Part shown: piece by piece, positions 54,114 through 62,571 of the stretch | Layout of the letters: each line of letters starts with the position of its first letter | Numbering within the stretch: the first letter of the stretch is position 1 | NCBI RefSeq assembly: GCF_001429165.1 | Contig: NZ_LMIR01000002.1 | Location: 186,001-250,000 of the forward strand | Direction of reading: 5' to 3' | Origin: Agromyces sp. Root81 | GTDB taxonomy: Bacteria > Actinomycetota > Actinomycetes > Actinomycetales > Microbacteriaceae | Length of the DNA stretch: 64,000 nucleotides | Notes under the pieces: generated by a model | The model's input: the letters and a program-made list of their open reading frames with translations, nothing else | Databases searched by the model: none | Told to the model about the DNA's origin: nothing | Program-made: the position numbers and the translations under genes

Positions 54114-55256
54114 ATGAACGAACCCATCATCACCCCAGACGCACCGGAGCCCGTCGTGACCGCTGCCGACCCGGTGCCCGCGCCGGTGAACCGCATCCCG
54201 ACGCCGAAGGCGCCCGCGCCCGACATCCTGCGCTGCGCGTACATGGAGCTCGTCGTCACCGACCTCGAGGCCAGCCGCAAGTTCTACGTCGACGTGCTCG
54301 ACCTCGTCGTGACCGAGGAGGACGAGAACACCGTCTACCTCCGCTCCTTCGAGGAGTTCATCCACCACAACCTCGTGCTGCGCAAGGGCCCCGTCGCCGC
54401 GGTCGCCGCGTTCAGCTACCGCGTGCGCAGCCCAGAAGAACTCGACAAGGCCGTCGCCTTCTACGAGGAGCTCGGCTGCCGCGTCGAGCGCCGCTCGGAG
54501 GGCTGGACCAAGGGCATCGGCGACTCGGTGCGCGTCGAGGACCCGCTGGGCTTCCCCTACGAGTTCTTCTACGACGTCGAGCACGTCGAGCGGCTCGCGT
54601 GGCGCTACGACCTCTACACGCCGGGCGCGCTCGTGCGCCTCGACCACTTCAACCAGGTCACCCCCGACGTGCCCCGCGCGGTCGCCTACATGGAGGACCT
54701 CGGCTTCCGCGTCACGGAGGACATCCAGGACGAGGCCGGCACCACCTACGCCGCGTGGATGCGCCGCAAGCCCACCGTGCACGACACCGCCATGACCGGT
54801 GGCGACGGCCCGCGCATGCACCACGTCGCATTCGCCACGCACGAGAAGCACAACATCATCGCGATCTGCGACAAGCTCGGCGCGCTCCGCCGCTCCGACG
54901 CGATCGAGCGCGGCCCGGGCCGCCACGGCGTCTCGAACGCCTTCTACCTGTACCTGCGCGACCCCGACGGCCACCGCGTCGAGATCTACACGCAGGACTA
55001 CTACACGGGCGACCCCGACAACCCCGTCGTCACGTGGGACGTGCACGACAACCAGCGCCGCGACTGGTGGGGCAACCCCGTCGTGCCGAGCTGGTACACG
55101 GATGCCTCGCTGGTGCTCGACCTCGACGGCAACCCGAAGGAGCTCGTCTCGCGCATCGACGACTCCGAGATGGACGTCACGATCGGCGCCGACGGCTTCT
55201 CGTACACGCGCAAGGGCGATGAGGAGCAGGGCTTCAAGCTCGGCAACACGCTGTAG
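54114..55256 (+). CDS. hpaD: 3,4-dihydroxyphenylacetate (homoprotocatechuate) 2,3-dioxygenase
   Basis: A 380-residue extradiol dioxygenase of the two-domain VOC class that opens the homoprotocatechuate ring. His178, His237 and Glu290 match, with a constant offset of 23, the metal ligands His155, His214 and Glu267 of Brevibacterium fuscum HPCD; His223 and Tyr280 match catalytic His200 and Tyr257. The offset reflects an Ala/Pro/Val-rich N-terminal extension; a GTG at 54186 would give the usual length but has no ribosome site. Fe versus Mn use (as in Arthrobacter MndD) cannot be told from sequence. Confidence 0.96.
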   Translation: MNEPIITPDAPEPVVTAADPVPAPVNRIPTPKAPAPDILRCAYMELVVTDLEASRKFYVDVLDLVVTEEDENTVYLRSFEEFIHHNLVLRKGPVAAVAAFSYRVRSPEELDKAVAFYEELGCRVERRSEGWTKGIGDSVRVEDPLGFPYEFFYDVEHVERLAWRYDLYTPGALVRLDHFNQVTPDVPRAVAYMEDLGFRVTEDIQDEAGTTYAAWMRRKPTVHDTAMTGGDGPRMHHVAFATHEKHNIIAICDKLGALRRSDAIERGPGRHGVSNAFYLYLRDPDGHRVEIYTQDYYTGDPDNPVVTWDVHDNQRRDWWGNPVVPSWYTDASLVLDLDGNPKELVSRIDDSEMDVTIGADGFSYTRKGDEEQGFKLGNTL

Positions 55257-55279
55257 TCGCTCAGCACGGCAGTCGACGA

Positions 55280-55317
55280 CGCCGCCCTGCGCCCGGATCT
55301 CCGGGCGCAGGGCGGCG
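55280..55317. terminator. Bidirectional terminator
   Basis: Perfect 18-base arms (55280-55297, 55300-55317) with a minimal loop, between convergent hpaD and the GH36 gene. Confidence 0.8.
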
Positions 55318-55372
55318 TTCGCGTGTTCCGGGCCCCCTGAGCGCTGCAGGGATCCGGGGGCTCGGAGCCGCC

Positions 55373-57118
55373 TCAGGCGATCGTGAGCTCCGCGATCGAC
55401 CACGGCGGGATCGGCAGGAAGCCCCGCGCCGTCAGCTCCACCCGGATCGGCGCTCCGCCGATCGCATCGCCCGTGACGATCGAGAGCGAGGCCGCCGACG
55501 GCGACGGCGTGCTGCACCGGTAGGCGAGCTGCCCCGAGCCCGACGCGTTCAGGACGAAGAGTCGGCGCACCCCGTCGAGCTCGAGGCCGACGACGCTGCC
55601 GCCGTACGCCGCGACGACGAGGGTGTCGCCGAGTCGCGCGGCCGCCGACGGGTAACCGTCGACGGGCAGGCCCGCCGTGATCTCGCCGTCGAGCAGCACC
55701 CCGCTGAGCTCGCGCCAGACCCCGAGCACGGCAGCGACCTCTGCACGATGCGCCGCCGGAAGCTGCGCGAGCGGCATCGAGATCTGCGGAACTCCGAAGA
55801 AGGCGCCGAACAGCTGCCGCGCGGCAGCGGCGGGCGTCGCCGTGGGGTCCCACATGATGGGGTCGGCGTGCACGATCTGCCCGCTCGCCAGCAGGCGCAG
55901 GTCGAGGATCGACCGACGGTTCTGGACCGCATCAGCCGGGCAATCATCGGCCCGCACCACATCGGCGAACGACGCGACGGCCGGCGAGACGTACGGCTGG
56001 CGGAACTCGATCAACGCGCCGGGACGCTCGAGGTCCACGGCATCGGCGACACCGCTGAGCAGCACGGTCATCGCCTCGCCCACGTCGACGACGTCGCCGG
56101 TCGACGGTTCGCCCGCGTACACCATGGCGTTGTTCAGGAAGTCGATCTTGAGCCCGTCGAGGTCGTAGTCGCGCATCAGCCGAGCGCAGGTCTCGACGAG
56201 GTGCGCGCGCACTTCGGGATGTCTCGGGTCGAGCACCCAGGCCCGCAGGCCTTCGGAGTAGTGCGTGGCGAAGCGGCGCAGGCGCTCGAACGCCTCGCTC
56301 TGCTCGCCGAGCAGGAGCGGCGCGATCCACAGCACGACGTCGAGGCCCTGCGCATGAAGCCGGCCCGAGAGTGCGGCGAGGTCGGGGAACTTGGCCTGAT
56401 CCGGCACCCAGTCCCCGCAGCCCGCGTACCAACGACCGTCGCCGAATCGCTGCCAACCGTCGTCGACGAAGACCGAGCGGCAGCCGAGTTCGGCCGCGAC
56501 GGCGACGTCGGACTCGATGAGCTGCTCGGAGATGCGCTGCGAGTAGGCGTACCAGGTCGAGTACACCGGCTCGCGCGACGCCGTCGACGCAGGCCGCACG
56601 GGCAGCTCGGCACGCACGGCCTCGGAGACCGCGCGGACCGCGCGAGCGTACGGCATCGTCTCGCCGACGATCACGAGATCGAGTCCGGACTCGAGTTCGG
56701 CGAGCCGCCCCTCGATCGGCAGGCGCACGACGAAGGTCTTCTCCTCCTCGGAGACGCCGTACTGCAGCTCGCCCTCGTGCACGAGGCAGTCGAAGCCGAA
56801 GGCGAGCCGGCTCGCGCCGTCGGCGTCGTAGAGCGCTCCGATCGGGGCGGACCTCACCGCGCTGAAGCGGTCACGCCCCTTCCAGTCGGCGGGGAGGCCG
56901 CGATCGCTCGAGAGACCCGGATTCCAGTACCCGGCGGCGTTGCCCAAGGGCAGTTCGAGCACGACCTGGCCCTCACCCTGCACCGCGAGGCGGATCCGGA
57001 CGAGCCCGCCGCCCTCGCCCAGCTCGGACACCCGGACTGCGCCCCCGGTGCCGAGGCGGATGCCTCTGGGGAGCTCGGTCCACTCGATGAGCGAGAGGTG
57101 GTGGTCTTCAAGTAGCAC
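55373..57118 (-). CDS. Alpha-galactosidase-like glycoside hydrolase, GH36 type
   Basis: A 581-residue cytoplasmic TIM-barrel hydrolase of the GH36/clan D group. Barrel motifs include STWYAYSQRISEQ, VDDGWQRFGDG, the nucleophile Asp near 326 (GLKIDFLNN) and the probable acid/base Asp near 388 (RADDCPAD). It is more divergent than the GH36 enzyme at 60427. The start is GTG at 57118: a TAGGAG site formed by the stop of the upstream permease lies eight bases before it. As the last gene of a sugar import operon it should hydrolyse the imported alpha-galactoside or a related sugar. Confidence 0.82.
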   Translation of the reverse strand: MLLEDHHLSLIEWTELPRGIRLGTGGAVRVSELGEGGGLVRIRLAVQGEGQVVLELPLGNAAGYWNPGLSSDRGLPADWKGRDRFSAVRSAPIGALYDADGASRLAFGFDCLVHEGELQYGVSEEEKTFVVRLPIEGRLAELESGLDLVIVGETMPYARAVRAVSEAVRAELPVRPASTASREPVYSTWYAYSQRISEQLIESDVAVAAELGCRSVFVDDGWQRFGDGRWYAGCGDWVPDQAKFPDLAALSGRLHAQGLDVVLWIAPLLLGEQSEAFERLRRFATHYSEGLRAWVLDPRHPEVRAHLVETCARLMRDYDLDGLKIDFLNNAMVYAGEPSTGDVVDVGEAMTVLLSGVADAVDLERPGALIEFRQPYVSPAVASFADVVRADDCPADAVQNRRSILDLRLLASGQIVHADPIMWDPTATPAAAARQLFGAFFGVPQISMPLAQLPAAHRAEVAAVLGVWRELSGVLLDGEITAGLPVDGYPSAAARLGDTLVVAAYGGSVVGLELDGVRRLFVLNASGSGQLAYRCSTPSPSAASLSIVTGDAIGGAPIRVELTARGFLPIPPWSIAELTIA

Positions 57119-57129
57119 GTGCAGGACTC

Positions 57130-57975
57130 CTATTGCTTGACTGCGCCGGCGAGGATGCCGGCGACGAAATGACGCTGCAGGAACAGGAACAGCACCAGGA
57201 TCGGCAGCACCGACAGGAGGGTTCCCGTCATCAGCTGCCCGTAGTCCGTGGTACCGATGCCCTGCAACGAGGCGAGCGAGACGGGGATGGTGAACGACTC
57301 TGGCGTGCGCAGCACGACGAGCGGGTAGACGAACTCGTTCCACTGGCCGAGGAACAGGAAGATCGCGAGGGCCGCGATCGCAGGACGTACCGTGGGCAGC
57401 ACGATCCGGCTGAACACCCGGAACTCCCCCGCCCCGTCGACCCGAGCGGCCTGGAGCAGCTCATCGGGTACGGCCAGCATCGTCTGGCGCATGAGGAAGA
57501 TGCCGAACGGCATCGCGAGGCTCGGCAGGATGAGGGCCTGATAGGTGTCGAGCCAGCCGAGGGTCACCATGATCTGGAACAGGGGCACGAGCGTCACCTG
57601 CGAGGGCAGCGCGAGGGTGACGAGCACGGCGCCGAACAGCACGCCGCGCCCACGGAACTCGAACTTCGCGAACGCATAGCCTGCTGCGGTGCAGACGACG
57701 AGGCCCAACACGGTGTACACGGATGCGACGAGCACCGAGTTCCCGATCGCCCGGCCGAACAGGGTCTCGGTCAACAGGCCCGAGAGGTTGTCGAAGAACG
57801 CGGGGCCGGGCAGCAGGTTCGGCGGCGAGGAGAAGATCTCGCTCGAGGGATAGGTCGTCGCGATGATGAGCCAGTAGAACGGCAGGATCATCACGATGCT
57901 TCCCGCTGCGATCACCGTCGTCAGTACGAGTGATCTGGTGCGTCGGCCGCGGACTCCGACCAGTGCGTCGGTCAT
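57130..57975 (-). CDS. Carbohydrate ABC importer permease (MalG/CUT1 type)
   Basis: A 281-residue permease with about six spans and the EAA loop PDELLQAARVDGAGEFRVFSRIVLPTVRP (by position near residues 170-200). It pairs with the MalF-type permease whose stop overlaps its ATG (57972-57975). The imported sugar is probably an alpha-galactoside, given GH36 enzymes on both sides. Confidence 0.9.
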   Translation of the reverse strand: MTDALVGVRGRRTRSLVLTTVIAAGSIVMILPFYWLIIATTYPSSEIFSSPPNLLPGPAFFDNLSGLLTETLFGRAIGNSVLVASVYTVLGLVVCTAAGYAFAKFEFRGRGVLFGAVLVTLALPSQVTLVPLFQIMVTLGWLDTYQALILPSLAMPFGIFLMRQTMLAVPDELLQAARVDGAGEFRVFSRIVLPTVRPAIAALAIFLFLGQWNEFVYPLVVLRTPESFTIPVSLASLQGIGTTDYGQLMTGTLLSVLPILVLFLFLQRHFVAGILAGAVKQ

Positions 57976-58913
57976 CGGGTCTTCTCCTTGAAGAGGCGGA
58001 ACTGGATGAGCGAGATCACGGCGATGATGAGCGTGAGGGCATAGCCGATCGCCGAGGCGTAGCCGAAGTCGAAGTACCGGAACCCGTTCTGGTAGAGGTA
58101 CATGCCGATCGTCAGCGTCGCGTTGTCGGGTCCGCCGTTCGTCAGCACGTACGGCTCGTCGAAGAGCTGGAGCGTGCCGATGGTCGAGAGGATCACGGTG
58201 AGCAGCAGGGCGGGTTTCAGCCCGGGCATCGTGATGTTCCAGAACCGCTGCCACCCGTTGGCGCCGTCGACCTGGGCGGCTTCGTAGAGTTCGCCCGGGA
58301 TCGACTGCAACTGCGCGAGGTAGATGATCGCGTTCTGTCCCGTGTAGTGCCAGGTCATCGCGAGCACGATCGAGATCTTCGCCCAGAACGGGTCGACGAG
58401 CCATGGGATCGGACCGATGCCGATCACGCCGAGCATCTCGTTCACGATGCCGTCGCCCGAATCGAACAACGCCCTGAAGAGGATGCCGTAGGCGACGAGG
58501 CCCATGACGATCGGCACGAAGTACGTGGTGCGCCAGAAGGCCCGCCACTTGAGCAGCATCGAATTGAACGCGACCGACAGCACGATGCCGAGGGCGAGCA
58601 TGAGCGGCACCTGCACGACGAGGATGAGGACCGTGTTTCCGAGCGCGGTGTAGAACAGAGGGTCCTGCGCGAGGCGGATGTAGTTGTCGAGGCCGACGAA
58701 GGCGGTGACGCCGCCGACGTTCTGCGTCAGGCTCACCCAGAATGCGGAGAGGTACGGATAGAGCTTGAAGGCCAGGAACAACAGGATCGTGGGCAGCAGG
58801 AACAGGTACGGCGTGAGCCGGGGATGGCCGATCGATGATCGGCGGCGGCGCGACGGCGGACGGCGGCGGTCGGTCGCCGGTCGTTCGTCGATGGTCTCGA
58901 GGAGTGCGTTCAC
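57972..58913 (-). CDS. Carbohydrate ABC importer permease (MalF/CUT1 type)
   Basis: A 313-residue permease: a basic N-terminal tail, about six spans and the EAA loop PGELYEAAQVDGANGWQRFWNITMPGL. The start is uncertain: GTG at 58913 gives a tail typical of the family and is preferred, while a GTG at 58961 would add 16 residues; neither has a good ribosome site. It lies 56 bases after the binding-protein gene. No ATPase gene is near, implying a shared one elsewhere. Confidence 0.87.
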   Translation of the reverse strand: MNALLETIDERPATDRRRPPSRRRRSSIGHPRLTPYLFLLPTILLFLAFKLYPYLSAFWVSLTQNVGGVTAFVGLDNYIRLAQDPLFYTALGNTVLILVVQVPLMLALGIVLSVAFNSMLLKWRAFWRTTYFVPIVMGLVAYGILFRALFDSGDGIVNEMLGVIGIGPIPWLVDPFWAKISIVLAMTWHYTGQNAIIYLAQLQSIPGELYEAAQVDGANGWQRFWNITMPGLKPALLLTVILSTIGTLQLFDEPYVLTNGGPDNATLTIGMYLYQNGFRYFDFGYASAIGYALTLIIAVISLIQFRLFKEKTR

Positions 58914-58969
58914 GTTGGGTCGCTTCGTCAGGGGGTGCGCCGGCGGGTCGCACCGGCGCACCCGGCCGG

Positions 58970-60319
58970 TCAGTCGGACGCGAGCTTGCGGTTCGTCTGC
59001 TGCGCCACCTGTTCGGCGGCCTCATCCAGCGCGTCCTGGGGATCGGCCCCCGAGAGCAGCACGCGCGTCTGCGCGTCGGTGAGGGCCTTCAACGCCCGTG
59101 CGTAGTCGCTCGTGAAGTTGACCACGGGGGTGTCCTGCGCCAGCTCGGCGATGAAGATCGCATTCGGCGACTGCCCGTTGAAGTACTCGCTCGGTTCGGC
59201 GAAGCCCTCGGATTCGAGCATCGGCTTGTAGCCGGGGAACATGCCTCCGCCGTCGTAGACGACCTTCTGGCCCTCGAGCGTGCCGAGCGCGAAGTTCACG
59301 AACTCCCACGCCGTGCGCTGGTTCTTGCTCTCGGTCGGGATCGAGAGGTACGTGCCGCCGTTCACCGCCGCGGTGATGCCGCCGGCCTCGACGGCCGGTG
59401 GGAGGCGAACGCCCCAGTTTCCAGCCATATCGGGCGCCTCGTTCTCCATGACACCGGCCATCCAGCCGCCGGAAGGCATGATCGCGACATCGGTCTCGCC
59501 GCGGAGCGACGCGAGCAGCGTGTCCCAGCTGCCCTGCTCGTCACCGACGATGCCGAGGTCGTTCGCCTTCTTGATGAGCTCGAGGGCGTGCACGCCCGCC
59601 TCGTCGTTCATCGTGATCTCGCCCTTCTCATCGAAGTAGAACGAGCCCTGCAATGCTGTGAGGAGCTGCCAGAGTCCGGCGGAATCGGCCGCTGTCGCCG
59701 CCTTGTCCTGGTTGTAGAGGTTGACGCCCGTCTTCTCCTTGATCGTGACGCCCGCCTCGAGCAGCTGGTCCCACGTCTCGATCGAGTCGATGTCGACGCC
59801 GGCCTGTTCGAAGATGTCGGTGCGATAGAAGAAGCCGGTGGCGTTGACCTCGTACGGGATGCCGTAGACGGCACCGTCAGCGCCCGAGCCGCTCTTCCAC
59901 GCTCCCGACGGGAACTCGTCGGCGAGCTTGTCTGCGCCGAAGTCGCGCAGGTCCACGAGCTCGCCGGGGAACTTCTCGACGTAGTTGCCCATGTAGTCGA
60001 TACCGATGTTCAGCACGTCGGGCAGGCCGGAGCCTCCGGCGGCCATGCCGGTCGTGATCTTCTCCCAGATCGCCGGGTTGCCGACGTCCTGCACGTCGAT
60101 CTCGACATCGGGGTAGAGCTCCTGGAAGGCGGGGATCGCCGCCTTGAGCCCGTCACCCGGAGCATCCCACGTCCAGATCGTGATCTTGCCCGACACGTCA
60201 CCATCAGTCGCGCCGTTGTCGGCGGAGGAGGCCGAGCATCCGACGAGTGCAGCAACGCTCGCGATGGCGGCTGCTGTGACCGCCACCCCGCGTGATCGCT
60301 TGTTCAACGTGAACCTCAT
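58970..60319 (-). CDS. Carbohydrate ABC importer substrate-binding lipoprotein
   Basis: A 449-residue solute-binding protein, family 1. The signal ends in a lipobox with Cys28 (LVGC). The mature part begins KITIWTWDAPGDGLKAAIPAF and has the sugar-binder pattern with many aromatic residues. AAAGGA lies about ten bases before the ATG. It captures the substrate for the two permeases downstream; with GH36 enzymes flanking, an alpha-galactoside such as melibiose or raffinose is the best guess. Confidence 0.9.
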   Translation of the reverse strand: MRFTLNKRSRGVAVTAAAIASVAALVGCSASSADNGATDGDVSGKITIWTWDAPGDGLKAAIPAFQELYPDVEIDVQDVGNPAIWEKITTGMAAGGSGLPDVLNIGIDYMGNYVEKFPGELVDLRDFGADKLADEFPSGAWKSGSGADGAVYGIPYEVNATGFFYRTDIFEQAGVDIDSIETWDQLLEAGVTIKEKTGVNLYNQDKAATAADSAGLWQLLTALQGSFYFDEKGEITMNDEAGVHALELIKKANDLGIVGDEQGSWDTLLASLRGETDVAIMPSGGWMAGVMENEAPDMAGNWGVRLPPAVEAGGITAAVNGGTYLSIPTESKNQRTAWEFVNFALGTLEGQKVVYDGGGMFPGYKPMLESEGFAEPSEYFNGQSPNAIFIAELAQDTPVVNFTSDYARALKALTDAQTRVLLSGADPQDALDEAAEQVAQQTNRKLASD

Positions 60320-60376
60320 TGTTCGCAGTCCTTTCTCGGTGAGTCGCGTCATCGGCGACTCGGCGACAGTAACATA

Positions 60377-60414
60377 TTGCGTGTATATATGCAGCAAGAG
60401 TCTGCAAACTTGCA
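60377..60414. promoter_or_regulatory. Divergent control region of the galactoside genes
   Basis: An AT-rich island (GTGTATATAT, 60381-60390) flanked by TTGC (60377-60380) and GCAA (60394-60397), followed by the perfect palindrome TGCAA-AC-TTGCA (60403-60414). It lies between the divergent binding-protein and alpha-galactosidase genes. The TTGCA half-sites look like those of LacI-family repressors; no such regulator is in the window. Confidence 0.55.
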
Positions 60415-60426
60415 ACGGAGGCGATT

Positions 60427-62571
60427 ATGGCTCAATCGGTGTTCCATCTGCGCGCGGGAGGCGTGAGCGTCGTCATCGAGGCATCCGGCACCACCCTGCC
60501 GGTGATCTGCCACTGGGGACGCGACCTCGGACCGCTCGACGAGAGCGCCCTCGCCCGCGTCGCCGAGCACGCGCACGGCACTCGCGTGACGAGCGAACCG
60601 GATCAGCCGCTCGCGGTCGGAGTACTGCCCGAGCCGAAGCAGGCGTGGATGGGCCCGCCCGGACTCACCGGCGATCGCAACGGGAGTGCAGGGTTCCCCG
60701 ACTTCGATGCCGTGGTCGCCGACCTCGAGCCGGTCGATTCGGCGACGATCGCGCAGCGGCTCGTCGCCACCGCGACGGATGCCTCGAATCGGCTCGCTGT
60801 CCGCTTGGAGTTCGAGCTGCTCCGCTCCGGCCTCCTGCGCCTGCATGCCGCCGTCCGCAATGACGGTGAGGAGCGGTACCGGCTCGACGGGCTCGACCTC
60901 GCCCTCCCGGTGCCCGGCCGCACGGCGGAACTGCTCGACTTCTCGGGCCGGCACAACGGCGAACGCCGCCCGCAGCGCACGACGATCACCGACGGCACCC
61001 ACCTGCGCGAGCAGCGCCGCGGACGCCCCGGGCCGGACGCGGCGACCCTGCTCGTCGCCGGGACCGACGGCTTCGACTTCGGCAGCGGTGAGGTCTGGGC
61101 GGTGCACCTCGGCTGGTCGGGCAACCAGCGCCTGTGGGCGCACCGCACGAACGGCGGACGCACCGCCCTCGGCGGCGGCGAGCTGCTGCTGCCGGGCGAG
61201 GTCGAGCTCGATCCCGGCGAGGAGTACGAGATGCCCTGGCTGTACGCCGCCTACGGCGACGGCCTCGACGATGCATCCGCTCGCATCCACGAGGCGCTGC
61301 GCGCTCGGCCGACGCATCCCGTCGTCGGCCGGCCGGTGACGCTGAACACCTGGGAGGCGGTGTACTTCGACCACACGCTCGAACCGCTCCACGAACTCGC
61401 CGAACTCGCGGCCGAGGTCGGCGTCGAACGGTTCGTGCTCGACGACGGCTGGTTCCTCGGCCGCCGGCACGACCGCGCCGGGCTCGGCGACTGGGTCGTC
61501 GACCCCGAGGTGTGGCCGCACGGACTCGCACCGCTCGTCGATCGCGTCCGCGAACACGGCATGCAGTTCGGCATCTGGTTCGAGCCTGAGATGGTCAACC
61601 CCGATTCAGAGCTCGCCCGCGCCCACCCCGATTGGATCCTCGCGCCTCAGCACCGGGACGCCCCGCTCGCCAGGCAGCAACTGGTGCTCAACGTCGGTCA
61701 CCCCGACGCGCGCGCCCACTTGCGCGATCGCATCGTGGAGCTCGTCTCCGAGCACCGCGTCGACTACATCAAGTGGGATCACAATCGCGACCTCGTCGAA
61801 CCCGTCGACCGCGTGACGGGCCGGGCCGGCGTGCATCGCCAGACGCAGGCGGTCTACACCCTCATCGACGAGATCCGCGCGGCCTGCCCCTGGCTCGAGA
61901 TCGAATCGTGCTCGGCCGGCGGCGGCCGCATCGACCTCGGCATCGCCGAACGCACCGACCGGTTCTGGACGAGCGACTCGAACGACCCGCTCGAGCGCCA
62001 GCGCATCCAGCGCTGGACGAGCCTCCTGATGCCGCCCGAGCTGCTGGGAGCGCACGTGGGCGCTGCGACCGCCCATGTGACCGGTCGTTCCAGCTCGATC
62101 GACTTCCGCGCGATCACCGCCATGATCGGCAGTTTCGGCATCGAGTGGGACCTGCGCGATGCGACCGTCCACGAGCGTGCCGCACTGGCCGGGTGGATCT
62201 CCGAGTTCGTGCGCCTGCGCCCGCTCATCGAACGCGGCAGGCTGCACCGTCTCGAGAGCGAGCCGGCGATCATCGCCCAGACCGTCGTCTCCGCCGACCG
62301 TCGGCATGCGATCGCGACGATCGCGACGATCGACTCCCCCGCCCACCTGCCCGGACCCGCACTCCGGCTCGCCGGGCTCGACCCCGCGGCGAGCTATCGC
62401 GTGGCCCGTGTGCGACCCGACGTGGCCGCCGACCCGACGTCGACCCGGCGGCAGCCGGCCTGGTGGACGGAGGCGGGCGTCTGGCCCGGCGCCGTCCTCG
62501 CCGAGGTGGGGCTGCCGATGCCGATCCTCCGCCCCCAGGAGGCCGGCCTGATCGAACTGGTCGCCCGATGA
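60427..62571 (+). CDS. Alpha-galactosidase, GH36
   Basis: A 714-residue cytoplasmic enzyme that removes terminal alpha-1,6-galactose from melibiose- and raffinose-type sugars. An N-terminal beta-sandwich precedes the TIM barrel with NTWEAVYFDHT, LDDGWFLGRRHD, the nucleophile Asp451 (YIKWDHN) and the acid/base Asp517 (WTSDSND). Length and motifs are those of classical bacterial GH36. GGAGG lies five bases before the ATG. It is divergent from the ABC importer operon, sharing a control region, and is followed by a coupled second hydrolase gene. Confidence 0.95.
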   Translation: MAQSVFHLRAGGVSVVIEASGTTLPVICHWGRDLGPLDESALARVAEHAHGTRVTSEPDQPLAVGVLPEPKQAWMGPPGLTGDRNGSAGFPDFDAVVADLEPVDSATIAQRLVATATDASNRLAVRLEFELLRSGLLRLHAAVRNDGEERYRLDGLDLALPVPGRTAELLDFSGRHNGERRPQRTTITDGTHLREQRRGRPGPDAATLLVAGTDGFDFGSGEVWAVHLGWSGNQRLWAHRTNGGRTALGGGELLLPGEVELDPGEEYEMPWLYAAYGDGLDDASARIHEALRARPTHPVVGRPVTLNTWEAVYFDHTLEPLHELAELAAEVGVERFVLDDGWFLGRRHDRAGLGDWVVDPEVWPHGLAPLVDRVREHGMQFGIWFEPEMVNPDSELARAHPDWILAPQHRDAPLARQQLVLNVGHPDARAHLRDRIVELVSEHRVDYIKWDHNRDLVEPVDRVTGRAGVHRQTQAVYTLIDEIRAACPWLEIESCSAGGGRIDLGIAERTDRFWTSDSNDPLERQRIQRWTSLLMPPELLGAHVGAATAHVTGRSSSIDFRAITAMIGSFGIEWDLRDATVHERAALAGWISEFVRLRPLIERGRLHRLESEPAIIAQTVVSADRRHAIATIATIDSPAHLPGPALRLAGLDPAASYRVARVRPDVAADPTSTRRQPAWWTEAGVWPGAVLAEVGLPMPILRPQEAGLIELVAR

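Noticed and set aside
54114-55256. Assignment of Fe or Mn as the HpaD metal
   Set aside because: The Fe enzyme of Brevibacterium and the Mn enzyme of Arthrobacter share the same ligands; sequence by eye cannot distinguish them.
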